Position numbers and translations under genes: made by a program. Below the pieces are notes generated by a model that was given only the letters and a program-made list of their open reading frames with translations, made no database searches and was not told the origin of the DNA. A DNA stretch of 35,525 bases from Terriglobia bacterium (GTDB lineage Bacteria > Acidobacteriota > Terriglobia > Terriglobales > Acidobacteriaceae): contig JAIQFM010000022.1 in the NCBI GenBank assembly GCA_020073285.1, positions 1 through 35,525 of the forward strand, written 5' to 3'. Shown here one piece after another: positions 26,682 through 34,939 of this stretch. Positions within the stretch are counted from its first letter, which is position 1. Every line of letters begins with the position of its first letter.

Positions 26682-27980
26682 ATGAAGCGATCCCTGCTGC
26701 TGCTGCTGCTTGTGGTTGGGTCCACCTGCCTTGCCGAACCCACGTTTCACGGCAATATTGCGCGCACCGGCGTGTACGAATCTGCCGGACCGAAACAGTT
26801 GGGCGGCTTGAAATGGACGTTCAAGACCGGCGGGCCGATCGTCGCTTCGCCGGTGATTGTCGAGGGCACGGTGTACATCGGCAGCATGGACGGTTTTCTC
26901 TACGCCCTTGACCAGGAGACGGGAAAGGAGAAGTGGAAGTTCAAGTCGCGGATGCCGATCGCCTCCACCGCAGCGGTGGCCGGCGGCACGCTGTACTTCG
27001 TCTCTTCCACGGGCGCGTTGGCGGCGATTGATACCGTCAGCGGAAAGCCCAAGTGGGTCTTCGCCACCGAGATGGAGCGCAAGTTCGAAGCCAAGAACCT
27101 GCACGGCTATCCGCCGGCGGCACAGACCATCCCGGACGCCTGGGACGTCTTCATCTCTTCGCCCGCGGTATTCGACGGAAAAGTGTACTTCGGCAGCGGC
27201 GACGGCAACGTCTACGCGGTGGACGCGCAGAGCGGCGCGCTGCATTGGAAGTTCGCCACCAAGGATGTGGTGCACGCCTCGCCCGCGGTGGCCGACAACA
27301 CGGTGTACATCGGCAGTTGGGACAGCTATCTGTACGCCCTGGACGCGGAGACGGGCCAGCCGCGGTGGTCGCTGAAGACGGGAGAAGATCCGGTGGCGCA
27401 CAACCAGGTGGGATTCCAGTCCTCGCCGGCGGTGGTGGACGGTACGGTGTATGTGGGTTGCCGCGACGCGCACGTGTACGCGGTGGATGCGGCCACGGGG
27501 CGCAAAAAGTGGGACTATCCGACCAGCAAGTCGTGGGTGAATGGGACCCCGGCGGTGCGCGACGGGGTAGTGTACGTGGGCACGTCGGACAGCTCGCGTT
27601 TCATGGCGCTGGACGCGAACACAGGTCGTTTGCGATTCAATTTCGATGCCAAGGCGTACATGTTTTCCTCGGCGGCGCTGGCGGGCGAGATAGCCTACGT
27701 CGGGGACCACAACGGCAGGCTGTACGCCATTGACACCAAAACCGGCAAGCTGGCGTGGGAATTCCAGACCGAGGCAGCAACCAAGGACCCCATGAAGATA
27801 TTGAATGCGGATGGCAAGCTCAACCAGGCGGCGTTTGCGCCGATCTTCGGCGACTTCCAGGACATGTACATCGATTTTTACCGCTTTATTTCCATCGGCG
27901 CGATCATGTCATCGCCGGCGGTGGATCGAGGCGTGGTGTATTTCGGCAGCATGGACGGCAACGTGTACGCGCTGCAATAA
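26682..27980 (+). CDS. Secreted PQQ-like beta-propeller protein
   Basis: A 432-aa exported protein with a signal peptide (MKRSLLLLLLVVGSTCLA, residues 1-18), then eight repeats of the PQQ-binding-like propeller type. Each repeat has a YxGSxDGxLYALDxxTGxxxW-like unit (VYIGSMDGFLYALD, VYFGSGDGNVYAVD, VYIGSWDSYLYALD, VYVGCRDAHVYAVD, AYVGDHNGRLYAID, VYFGSMDGNVYALQ). It resembles BamB-like and quinoprotein-type propellers but has no dehydrogenase domain, so it is probably a binding or scaffold protein. GGAG lies 7 nt before ATG 26682. It could be co-transcribed with the ABC ATPase, but the 232-nt gap makes this uncertain. Confidence 0.88.
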   Translation: MKRSLLLLLLVVGSTCLAEPTFHGNIARTGVYESAGPKQLGGLKWTFKTGGPIVASPVIVEGTVYIGSMDGFLYALDQETGKEKWKFKSRMPIASTAAVAGGTLYFVSSTGALAAIDTVSGKPKWVFATEMERKFEAKNLHGYPPAAQTIPDAWDVFISSPAVFDGKVYFGSGDGNVYAVDAQSGALHWKFATKDVVHASPAVADNTVYIGSWDSYLYALDAETGQPRWSLKTGEDPVAHNQVGFQSSPAVVDGTVYVGCRDAHVYAVDAATGRKKWDYPTSKSWVNGTPAVRDGVVYVGTSDSSRFMALDANTGRLRFNFDAKAYMFSSAALAGEIAYVGDHNGRLYAIDTKTGKLAWEFQTEAATKDPMKILNADGKLNQAAFAPIFGDFQDMYIDFYRFISIGAIMSSPAVDRGVVYFGSMDGNVYALQ

Positions 27981-28048
27981 GACAACACCGTAGCCGATTG
28001 CCGATGCAACGACCCCCGCCATGAGCGGGGCACCAGGCGGGCGCCGGA

Positions 28049-28288
28049 TTACCTGGATGAGATCACGAACTGGTTGCCGTCGGCATCCTTGAAGATGGCC
28101 GTGGCGCCCCACCGCTCTTTCTTGGGAGGTTGGATAAATTCGACGCCGCGCTGGACCAGCTCGTCGTAGGTCTTTTCGACGCTGTCGGCTTCGAAGGAGA
28201 TGCCGGTGAAGGCGCCGATGTGGTTTTCATGCTGGCTAACCCAAGATTCGATTCTCTTGACCCCGCCCTGGCGCAGTAGGAACCTGAG
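28049..28288 (-). pseudogene. C-terminal half of a VOC (glyoxalase/bleomycin-resistance) protein, 5'-truncated
   Basis: The minus strand encodes the second half of a VOC domain: WVSQHENHIGAFTGISFEAD, then VEKTYDELVQRGVEFIQPPK, KERWGATAIFKDADGNQFV and a stop at 28049. Family members are about 120-150 aa with two beta-alpha-beta-beta-beta halves; here only about 80 residues are recognisable. Upstream codons lose similarity and run into the promoter and coding sequence of the divergent stress-protein gene, and no start codon exists in the conserved part. It is probably a remnant left by a deletion. A fused or alternative start further upstream (28444) cannot be excluded but would lie inside the opposite gene. 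Confidence 0.6.
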
Positions 28289-28304
28289 CGCCGGTGCGGC
28301 GCAC

Positions 28305-28333
28305 TTGAGTGGCTCCAGTCGCAGTGTTATGGT
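28305..28333 (+). promoter_or_regulatory. Promoter of the tandem universal stress protein gene
   Basis: TTGAGT (28305-28310), a 17-bp spacer and TATGGT (28328-28333). The start codon at 28356 follows about 16 nt after the expected transcription start. Confidence 0.5.
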
Positions 28334-28355
28334 TAAGGGCTTCGCGAGCGACGCC

Positions 28356-29285
28356 ATGGCCGATAAGCCGCTCCACCTCCCTGCCACCGTGCCTACGCTG
28401 GACGCGTCCACCCCCATTGCCATGCAGCGAATCATGCTGGCCACCGACTTCGATCCCGTGTCGGAGGCGGCGCTGCACTACTCGCTTGCCATCGCGCGGC
28501 GGTACGGCTCCAAGATCTACCTGATGCACGTGGTGGCGCCCGAACCGTTCAATTTTCTGGCCCCCGATGCACGCCAGCGCGCGCTGGAAGACGCCTGGCG
28601 CACCGCGCAGCGCCACATGACCAACCTGCTCATCGCCGGACACCTGGAAGGTGTGGATCATCAGGTGCTGGTGGAGCAGGGCGACGTGTGGGAGGTGCTA
28701 TCGCGGCGAATCCACGAGCTGTCCATCGGCTTGCTGGTGATCGGGACGCACGCCAGAGGACGCGTGGGGAAGCTCCTCCTGGGATCGGTGGCGGAGACGA
28801 TTTTTCGTCAGGCGACCTGCCCGGTGCTGATGGTGGGTCCGCGGGCGCGGCACGTGAGCGAGCGTACGCCGGACCAGCCCATCCTGTTTTGCACCGGGTT
28901 CAGCGCGCACTCGCTGAAGGCCGGGGGCTATGCGCTGTCGCTGGCGCAGCACCAGGGATCGCAGTTGCTGCTCATTCACGTGAGCAAGGAAACGCCGGCG
29001 ACGCAGCAGGAGCAGCAGCAGATTGCCCAGCAAGCTCACCAGCGACTGCGGTCATTGATCCCGCCGGGCATGCTACTGGCGGCGCCGCCAGAAACGATTG
29101 TGGAATTCGGGGTGGCGGCGGAGCGCATCCTGCAAGCCGCCAAGCAGCACAAGGCCGGGCTGATCGTGCTGGGAGTGCGGCAGCCGGTGGGCTTCGTGCG
29201 CCGGCTGAAGTGGGCCACGGCGTACGAGATTGTGGGCGAGTCGCCGTGTCCGGTGCTGACGGTGCGCATGACGGAGCCGGAGTAA
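28356..29285 (+). CDS. Tandem universal stress protein (two UspA domains)
   Basis: A 309-aa cytoplasmic protein with two UspA folds. The first (about 23-160) begins MQRIMLATDFDPVSEAALHYSLAIA and retains the ATP-binding loop G-2x-G-9x-GS as GTHARGRVGKLLLGSVAE. The second (about 170-305) begins ILFCTGFSAHSLKAGGYALSLA but has LGVRQPVGFVRRLKWATA where the loop should be, so it probably does not bind ATP. This paired active/inactive arrangement is common in the family. The start at 28356 was chosen because it falls after the promoter; an ATG at 28329 overlaps the -10. The ribosome site is weak. Confidence 0.88.
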   Translation: MADKPLHLPATVPTLDASTPIAMQRIMLATDFDPVSEAALHYSLAIARRYGSKIYLMHVVAPEPFNFLAPDARQRALEDAWRTAQRHMTNLLIAGHLEGVDHQVLVEQGDVWEVLSRRIHELSIGLLVIGTHARGRVGKLLLGSVAETIFRQATCPVLMVGPRARHVSERTPDQPILFCTGFSAHSLKAGGYALSLAQHQGSQLLLIHVSKETPATQQEQQQIAQQAHQRLRSLIPPGMLLAAPPETIVEFGVAAERILQAAKQHKAGLIVLGVRQPVGFVRRLKWATAYEIVGESPCPVLTVRMTEPE

Positions 29286-29443
29286 TCGACGAACTGAAGA
29301 ATTTACGACTTGACGAATTGCGTCGTTGAGCCGGAGAAATTCGTAAATTCTTCAATTCTGCAATTCGTCAATGGTGCGCTCCCGCTTGGTTCACGCCCGG
29401 GTTTCTCTCCTGTGTTAGCTTTGACTCTGGCCCACCTTCACGA

Positions 29444-30886
29444 ATGACGGTTTGCACACAATGCGGACGCGACTTGGAGCCGTCGCGCGCCGCTGCGGCA
29501 AGCACCTGCCCGGAGTGCGCCACCACTGCGCTTTCTTCCGCGGAACCGAAAACCGCCGGACCTGTTCTCACGCCGCGCACGCCGGTCCCGATCACGCTGT
29601 TGCTGGTGGGGATCAACGTTCTCCTCTTTATTGCGATGGTAGTGAAGGGCGTGTCGGTGACGCAGCCCACGTCCGATCAGATTCTGCGTTGGGGGGCGAA
29701 TTTCGGCCCGCTCACGCTGCAGGGCCAGTGGTGGCGTCTGCTGACGGCGATGTTCGTGCACATCGGTATCGTGCACCTGGCGCTGAACATGTGGGCGCTA
29801 TGGAACCTGGGGATGCTCGCGGAATATCTTTACGGCCCCAAGACGTTCCTCGCGCTCTACCTGCTTTCCGGATTGGCGGCAAGCCTGGTAAGCATAGGAC
29901 GGAATCCACTGGCGGTGTCGGCGGGGGCCTCGGGCGCGATCTTCGGGCTGGCGGGAGCGTTGATTGCAACCCTCTACTTGGCGCACCTGCCGACGCCACG
30001 CTCCGCACTGCGTTCCGGCCTGGTCAGTCTCATCGTTTTCGCCGGCTACAGTCTTGTATATGGATTTCTCAAGGGCGGCATCGATAATGGCGCGCACGTC
30101 GGCGGGTTGGTTTCAGGACTGCTGCTGGGATCGGTGTTGAGCAAGGATTTTCCGCGGCAGGCGCCCAGATCGTCGCCCATCAGACCGATTCTCTTCCCCG
30201 CGTTTGCCGTTCTGCTGGTGGTTGGCATCGTTGCGGTGCGCTACGTTCACATGCCGGTGGTGCGGCTGGACAAGGCGGAGCAGGACTTGCGCAAGGGCGA
30301 CAACGCGGCTGCGATGCGCGAGTTGAACGAGGTGGTAAAGGCGCGTCCGAAGTACGCCGCGGCGTGGGCCCTGATGGGGACGGTGTACGCGCGCAATCGC
30401 GAGCCGGACAAGGCGGAAGCCGCGTTCCAGCGCGCGGCGCAGTTGCAGCCGGACAGTCCGGTAGCGTGGAAGCAACTGGGTTTGCTCTACCTGCAGAACC
30501 GGCGTTACGAGCAAGCGAAGGCCATCTACCAGAAGCTGGCGCAACTGAGTCCGAAGGACGCCGACGTCCGGTTGAAGCTGGGCTTCGTGCAGGCGGAGCT
30601 GGGCGACAGCGAGGCAGCGCTGGCCAGTTTCCGCAATGCGACATCGCTGGCACCTAACCTGCCGGCGACGTGGTTCAACTTCGGGCTGGCTGCGATGAAC
30701 CTGAAGCACTACGACGATGCGGTGGAGGCGTTCACCCGGGAGACGAAACTGGCGCCGCGAGATGCGGAGGCTTGGATCTGGCTGGCCAATGCGTATCAGG
30801 CGAAGGGCATGACCGACAAAGCGGATGCGGCGTATCTGACCGGGTATAGGCTGCGGGCGGCCATGAAGCGTCCGGCTGGTAGATAG
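29444..30886 (+). CDS. Rhomboid-family intramembrane protease with zinc ribbon and TPR repeats
   Basis: A 480-aa integral membrane protein. Residues 4-25 hold CxxC...CxxC (C4, C7, C22, C25), a probable zinc ribbon in the cytoplasm. Residues 50-230 form the six-helix rhomboid core: WWRLLTAMFVHIGIVHLALNMW gives the HxxxN motif (H111, N115), GASGAIFG the catalytic Ser163, and GAHVGG the catalytic His218. A further hydrophobic segment near 245-260 (a seventh helix) leads to TPR repeats from about 270 to 470 (AWALMGTVYARNREPDKAEAAF and others). Such fusions are known in bacterial rhomboids. A promoter-like TTGACT sits about 24 nt upstream, but no clear ribosome site does. Confidence 0.93.
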   Translation: MTVCTQCGRDLEPSRAAAASTCPECATTALSSAEPKTAGPVLTPRTPVPITLLLVGINVLLFIAMVVKGVSVTQPTSDQILRWGANFGPLTLQGQWWRLLTAMFVHIGIVHLALNMWALWNLGMLAEYLYGPKTFLALYLLSGLAASLVSIGRNPLAVSAGASGAIFGLAGALIATLYLAHLPTPRSALRSGLVSLIVFAGYSLVYGFLKGGIDNGAHVGGLVSGLLLGSVLSKDFPRQAPRSSPIRPILFPAFAVLLVVGIVAVRYVHMPVVRLDKAEQDLRKGDNAAAMRELNEVVKARPKYAAAWALMGTVYARNREPDKAEAAFQRAAQLQPDSPVAWKQLGLLYLQNRRYEQAKAIYQKLAQLSPKDADVRLKLGFVQAELGDSEAALASFRNATSLAPNLPATWFNFGLAAMNLKHYDDAVEAFTRETKLAPRDAEAWIWLANAYQAKGMTDKADAAYLTGYRLRAAMKRPAGR

Positions 30887-31449
30887 GGCTGTCCTTGGGG
30901 GGATCTCAACGTAACCTGAGGATTACATGCATTGTTCCAAAAATAGAACGCTTTCGCATCTGACCGTGAGGGCGAACACACTGCATTCAACTTCGGAAAC
31001 GGCGACAACATTCCAGCACAACCGGCCCACCGGATCAAGGAGATACGAACTTAAGCGGTGTCCACTTCCTGGTCACTCTGTTCTGAATCCAGAACAAGAG
31101 AAGAATAATCTGACCCGCTCACAGTAGTGGCGTGATCATGCAACCCGCTGCGGCTGGTGAATAGGCGTGGAACAATAGGCGATCGCCAAGCCGGAATTTG
31201 TGCACCATTGGTCTAGTTCACCCAGCCCGAACAGGCCCTCCATCTCTAAGGTGCAAGGGCATGAGTTTGGAACTGAAACAAAGAAGCGAGTTGCTGAGCT
31301 GCAACGCGCCGGCATACCCTATTCGTATCTTGCAGAATGGGTACCAATCTGCGCGGGTGCTGCTCTAATGACTGAGTCGCGAATTCCCCTGTTGGATGAA
31401 AGGGACTCGATCCCCAGGTGGAAAGACGCCAGCAAGAAAGAGGGGAAAC
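30887..31449. other. Non-coding, lower-G+C spacer
   Basis: 563 nt with no frame showing coding character. It includes a short GTTCC...GAAC hairpin near 30931-30948 and the palindrome GTTCTG-AATC-CAGAAC (31080-31095). Base composition becomes clearly less G+C-rich than the flanking genes. No recognisable RNA gene or mobile-element end. Confidence 0.5.
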
Positions 31450-32490
31450 ATGCCACCGATCGGGAAGACGCAGCGACTCCACGTTAGCATGCGGATGAGG
31501 TTGATCGCATTCACAATTTTTCTGTTAGGGGTTGAACTGTTTGGCGGTGAGGGGATCACCAAAGACAGAACCCCAGTTAAGCTGGTAGCGGATTCAATCA
31601 GAACGCTGACAATGCCACCGTTTTCAATGCGGGGGGTACAGTGTGACGACAGCGGGAATTTGTATTTCGCAAGTGGGTTCCACCCCCGAAGAGGAGTAGT
31701 CCTGAAGCTTTCCACCACAGGCTCCACTGTGCTCTACAAGGTGACGGATGCTGACATCGAAGACCCTCTCTTAGAGGACTTCCAGGTCACTGCTGAACGC
31801 AAAGTTTGGATGCTGGCTGCCAGCGGCAAGAAGAACAAGCCGTATGTCATCCAGTTCAACGCCGACGATCCCGCCAGCGCCAATACCATACGGCTAAAGG
31901 TTCCGGAAGGACTGAAGGCGACCAGCATCCGAAGCTTTGGCATCCTGGCAAACGACAAAATTGTAGTGTCAGGGTATGTGGATGCCAGCGCACCCAAGCG
32001 AGAACGGAACCGCGAGTACCTTGCAGTTTTTGACGATACTGGAAAACTGATACGAGAGTCGTTTCAGGAGGTATCAAAGGATGTCTGGAAACACCTCTTC
32101 GGAATGGCAACTGCAGCACGGGAAGGCGGCGTTACATACCTCCTTCAACTTGACAAAATCCTGGTAGTATCGCCAACCGGAGAGGTTTCACGGACGATTC
32201 CGCTCACTCCGCCTGCACCCGGATTTAGACCAGTACTGATAAAAGTCAACCGCAGGCGGCTGGCGATAGAATTTGTCAAGCCGAAGGGAGATGACCCTCT
32301 CGGCGGAGAGCTTGATGCTGTTTTCGCCGTTCTCGACGCGACCACCGGGGAGGTGCTCAGAGTTTACGAGCCGACGTCTGAAGTCGGCCCCCCCTTAGCG
32401 TGCTTCTCGGACGAAGGATTTACTTTTGTTCATTTCAACTTCGACCGGAAGCCACCGTATCTGAGTTTGGTAACTACTGCCGTCAAATGA
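31450..32490 (+). CDS. Secreted or membrane-anchored protein of unknown function (propeller-like)
   Basis: A 346-aa protein not recognised to family. A hydrophobic segment (about residues 16-33, MRLIAFTIFLLGVELFGG) follows a basic N-terminus and suggests export or anchoring. The rest is beta-rich with repeated patterns such as GVQCDDSGNLYFAS, VFDDTGKLIRES and VFAVLDATTGEVLRVYEP, as in six-bladed-propeller proteins. GAGGGG lies 4 nt before ATG 31450. Base composition and codon choice (more A/T in third positions) differ from nearly all other genes in the window, suggesting a later arrival or relaxed selection. Confidence 0.7.
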   Translation: MPPIGKTQRLHVSMRMRLIAFTIFLLGVELFGGEGITKDRTPVKLVADSIRTLTMPPFSMRGVQCDDSGNLYFASGFHPRRGVVLKLSTTGSTVLYKVTDADIEDPLLEDFQVTAERKVWMLAASGKKNKPYVIQFNADDPASANTIRLKVPEGLKATSIRSFGILANDKIVVSGYVDASAPKRERNREYLAVFDDTGKLIRESFQEVSKDVWKHLFGMATAAREGGVTYLLQLDKILVVSPTGEVSRTIPLTPPAPGFRPVLIKVNRRRLAIEFVKPKGDDPLGGELDAVFAVLDATTGEVLRVYEPTSEVGPPLACFSDEGFTFVHFNFDRKPPYLSLVTTAVK

Positions 32491-32592
32491 TTTCAGGCAA
32501 CCGGCTTCCGCCCCGGCCAAAACTCTTGGCGACCGACCTTGAACATGGCGGGTGGCGCACCCTTTTTGAAGCAGTGTGCAAAATGTGGGTGC

Positions 32593-32621
32593 CCCACCTT
32601 TCGCGTTTTTCGAAAGGTGGG
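32593..32621. repeat. 11-bp perfect hairpin, CCCACCTTTCG type
   Basis: CCCACCTTTCG (32593-32603) pairs with CGAAAGGTGGG (32611-32621) around a 7-nt CGTTTTT loop. It lies about 100 nt after the preceding stop and lacks a following T-tract. It is related in its outer stem to the hairpin at 16074-16115. Confidence 0.75.
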
Positions 32622-32933
32622 AATAACGAATCTCGACACTCCATGCCGCTTTGATTCCAAGATCCAATACCAATCTTGGCCAACCTTCCGTGCCGCGAGC
32701 TTTGCGCTGCTCCTAAGGCCGGCACCATGAACCCGCAGCCTCTTTCCCAAATCGGAACTCCCTGGAAATTATTCTGCCCTTGTCACAGACATTATCCTTG
32801 CGCACCGCCTATCATGCTTCTGTGCCTGGTGCGCGAAAGGGTTGGTGTCGAAAGCACCGCTGTTTAGTTCTTTGATAACAATTGCCACCAGCGATAACCC
32901 AGCAAAGTTACCTTCTTGGTTAACTTATGCAAT

Positions 32934-32978
32934 CCACGGTAACCGTGGGTTACCTGCCTATATCTGACGGTATCCGTG
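32934..32978. promoter_or_regulatory. Twin operator-like palindromes
   Basis: CCACGGTAACCGTGG (32934-32948) and ACGGTATCCGT (32967-32977) share the core ACGGTAWCCGT. Their centres are 31 bp apart, about three helical turns, as expected for two dimers on one face of DNA. Confidence 0.45.
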
Positions 32979-33098
32979 ACTTAAGTTGTTGATCCCACAC
33001 CCGAGGATGGGGAGGGGTGGTCTGAAACACTTGCCGAGCAGAGTTAATACCAATTAAGTTACTGCTCAACGCTATGTTATCCTACCTCTCTTCCTTTG

Positions 33099-33199
33099 CC
33101 TCCAGCCTCCAGCCTGAAGCCTGAAGCCTTTGCACCAAGCCTGCAGCCTGAAGCCTGAAGCCTTTGCACCAAGCCTGCAGCCCGAAGCCTGCAGCCTGA
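33099..33199. repeat. Heptamer repeat block with 34-bp perfect tandem duplication
   Basis: Seven-base units of the GCCTGAA family (GCCTCCA, GCCTGAA, GCCTGCA, GCCCGAA). Within them a 34-bp unit (33113-33146) containing CCTTTGCACCAAG is repeated exactly at 33147-33180. The block ends 5 nt before the NADH dehydrogenase start codon. Confidence 0.88.
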
Positions 33200-33204
33200 A
33201 TCCA

Positions 33205-34509
33205 ATGAATATGGCCAAGCCTAGAGTGGTCATCGTCGGCGGAGGATTCGGCGGCCTGACCGCCGCGGCTAGCGTTGCGCGCTCCGCGGTTTCCGTGACC
33301 GTCATCGACCGCAAGAACTACCACACATTCCAGCCGCTGCTCTACCAGGTCGCGACCGCCGGCCTGTCGCCCGGCGAAATCGCCGCGCCGATTCGCGGCG
33401 TGCTGCATCGGCACAAGAATGTCTCCGTGCTCATGGCCGATGTCTGCGGCGTCGACCTAGAGAAGCGCCGCGTCAAGCTGTCCGACGTTGAGATCGAGTA
33501 CGACTACCTGATCGTCGCCGCCGGCGCCTCCCATTCCTACTTCGGCCACGACGAGTGGGCCGCGGCCGCGCCCGGCCTGAAGACCATCGAGGACGCGCTC
33601 GAGATTCGCCGCCGCGTGCTGCTCGCCTTCGAACTGGCGGAACGGCAGGCAGTCACCACCGGCACGCACGAGCAACTGAACTTTGTCATCATCGGCGCCG
33701 GTCCTACGGGGGTGGAGTTGGCGGGAACGCTGGCGGAAGTTGCGCGCCACTCCCTCGCCATGGACTTCCGCGCCATCGATCCCCGCCTCACCCGCGTCAT
33801 CCTGGTGGAAGGGCAGCCGCGCGTACTGCCGGCGTACCCCGAGGAGCTGTCGCGTAGCGCGCACCAGCAACTGGAACAACTCGGCGTCGAGGTGCGAACC
33901 TCCACCAAGGTCACCGCGGTTGAGCCCGGTCGCGTGATGCTCGGCGACACCATGCTGCCGTCGGCCGTCACGTTGTGGGCGGCGGGCGTATCCGCTTCGC
34001 CGCTGGGCAAAATGCTGGGTCCGACCGATAAAGCCGGACGGGTGCTGGTCGAATCGGACCTGAGCGTCCCCGGACATCGCGAGGTGTTCGTCATCGGCGA
34101 CCTGGCCAACCTCGCCGGCAAGAACGGCCAGCCGCTGCCCGGACTGGCGCCGGTAGCAATGCAGCAGGGACGCGCGGTGGCACGCACGATTGGGCGCGAA
34201 ATCCGCGGGCTTCCGCGTGAGCCGTTCCATTACCAGGACCGCGGCACCATGGCCACGATCGGGCGCGCCGCCGCGGTAGCCGATTTCGGCAAAATCAAGG
34301 TAAGCGGATTCGTCGCCTGGATTTTGTGGCTGTTCGTGCACATCATGTCCCTGATCGGCTTTCGCAACCGCGTGCTGGTGATGCTGGAATGGTCGTGGTC
34401 ATACCTGACCTACGAGCGCTCCGCCCGGCTAATCACCGGCGATACCGCTTTGCCGGGATTTCAGTCCAAGGCCCGGGCGGAGGGTCAGGATAAGGGCCAG
34501 GCGGCTTGA
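33205..34509 (+). CDS. ndh: Type II NADH dehydrogenase (NDH-2)
   Basis: A 434-aa membrane-associated flavoprotein passing electrons from NADH to quinone without proton pumping. FAD-binding motif VVIVGGGFGGLTAA at the N-terminus; FQPLLYQVATAGLSP is typical of the family; the NADH-binding motif is FVIIGAGPTGVELAG (about 160-175). VFVIGDLA and LPGLAPVAMQQGR (about 295-325) are conserved near the quinone site. The C-terminal hydrophobic stretch (VAWILWLFVHIMSLIGF) anchors it in the membrane. Start ATG 33205 or 33211; the frame runs through the upstream heptamer repeat, which I treat as non-coding. No Shine-Dalgarno sequence is present because the repeat fills that position. Confidence 0.94.
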   Translation: MNMAKPRVVIVGGGFGGLTAAASVARSAVSVTVIDRKNYHTFQPLLYQVATAGLSPGEIAAPIRGVLHRHKNVSVLMADVCGVDLEKRRVKLSDVEIEYDYLIVAAGASHSYFGHDEWAAAAPGLKTIEDALEIRRRVLLAFELAERQAVTTGTHEQLNFVIIGAGPTGVELAGTLAEVARHSLAMDFRAIDPRLTRVILVEGQPRVLPAYPEELSRSAHQQLEQLGVEVRTSTKVTAVEPGRVMLGDTMLPSAVTLWAAGVSASPLGKMLGPTDKAGRVLVESDLSVPGHREVFVIGDLANLAGKNGQPLPGLAPVAMQQGRAVARTIGREIRGLPREPFHYQDRGTMATIGRAAAVADFGKIKVSGFVAWILWLFVHIMSLIGFRNRVLVMLEWSWSYLTYERSARLITGDTALPGFQSKARAEGQDKGQAA

Positions 34510-34578
34510 ACCGGCTGCTCGCAAATTTGGACTTGACCGCAAGGCCGGCTAGAGGATATCTATTTCTAGGTGGGGCGC

Positions 34579-34839
34579 ATGCGTATCTTAACGGCCATCC
34601 TGATGGCGTACGTTGTGATGGTAATCCTGGTGTCCCCGGCGGTGCCCTCGCCGGCGACCACGTTGCCATCCAAGCACACGCTGCAGCCGCCCCAATTCGT
34701 CGTTCCGGTCACGGCCTTGCTGTTTACCGTTGCCGCCAATCATGCGCGTGCATTCCACTGGCTGGTCGGACCGCAACCTGCGCATCTGGCCCTCAGCGGT
34801 TCCGAGGTCATCGACCTGACCACCGCCCGTCTCTGCTAG
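34579..34839 (+). CDS. Small hydrophobic protein of unknown function
   Basis: An 86-aa frame beginning MRILTAILMAYVVMVILVSP, a probable signal peptide or membrane segment, followed by a short tail with a second weakly hydrophobic stretch (FVVPVTALLFTVAA). AGGTGGGG lies 3-4 nt upstream. It follows the NADH dehydrogenase gene by 69 nt on the same strand. I do not recognise it; codon bias is plausible but the case is weak. Confidence 0.45.
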   Translation: MRILTAILMAYVVMVILVSPAVPSPATTLPSKHTLQPPQFVVPVTALLFTVAANHARAFHWLVGPQPAHLALSGSEVIDLTTARLC

Positions 34840-34939
34840 CTGCCCCCTTCAAAACGCGTACAAGACTTTAGGCTCTCCTGCTACTCACCTGGGCAGGAGG
34901 TAACCCTTTCCCGGCACTCTCCTCGGGATAGGGTCTGAC

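Larger units (their letters stand above)
32491..33204. other. Long non-coding region upstream of the NADH dehydrogenase gene
   Basis: 714 nt without a gene. It contains the hairpin at 32593-32621, twin ACGGTAWCCGTG palindromes (32934-32948 and 32967-32977) amid several GTTACC/GGTAAC words, and the heptamer repeat block 33099-33199 ending at the next start codon. Its left two-thirds is AT-richer than average. Confidence 0.6.

Noticed and set aside
31200-31487. 95-codon plus-strand frame before the unknown secreted protein
   Set aside because: Overlaps the following gene in another frame, with no ribosome site or coding bias.
33113-33199. Possible CRISPR-like repeat upstream of ndh
   Set aside because: The two 34-bp units abut without spacers and are made of heptamers; there are no cas genes.
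33130-33204. N-terminal extension of NDH-2 through the heptamer repeat
   Set aside because: The extension translates repeat sequence; family similarity starts at MAKPRVVIVGGGFGG.
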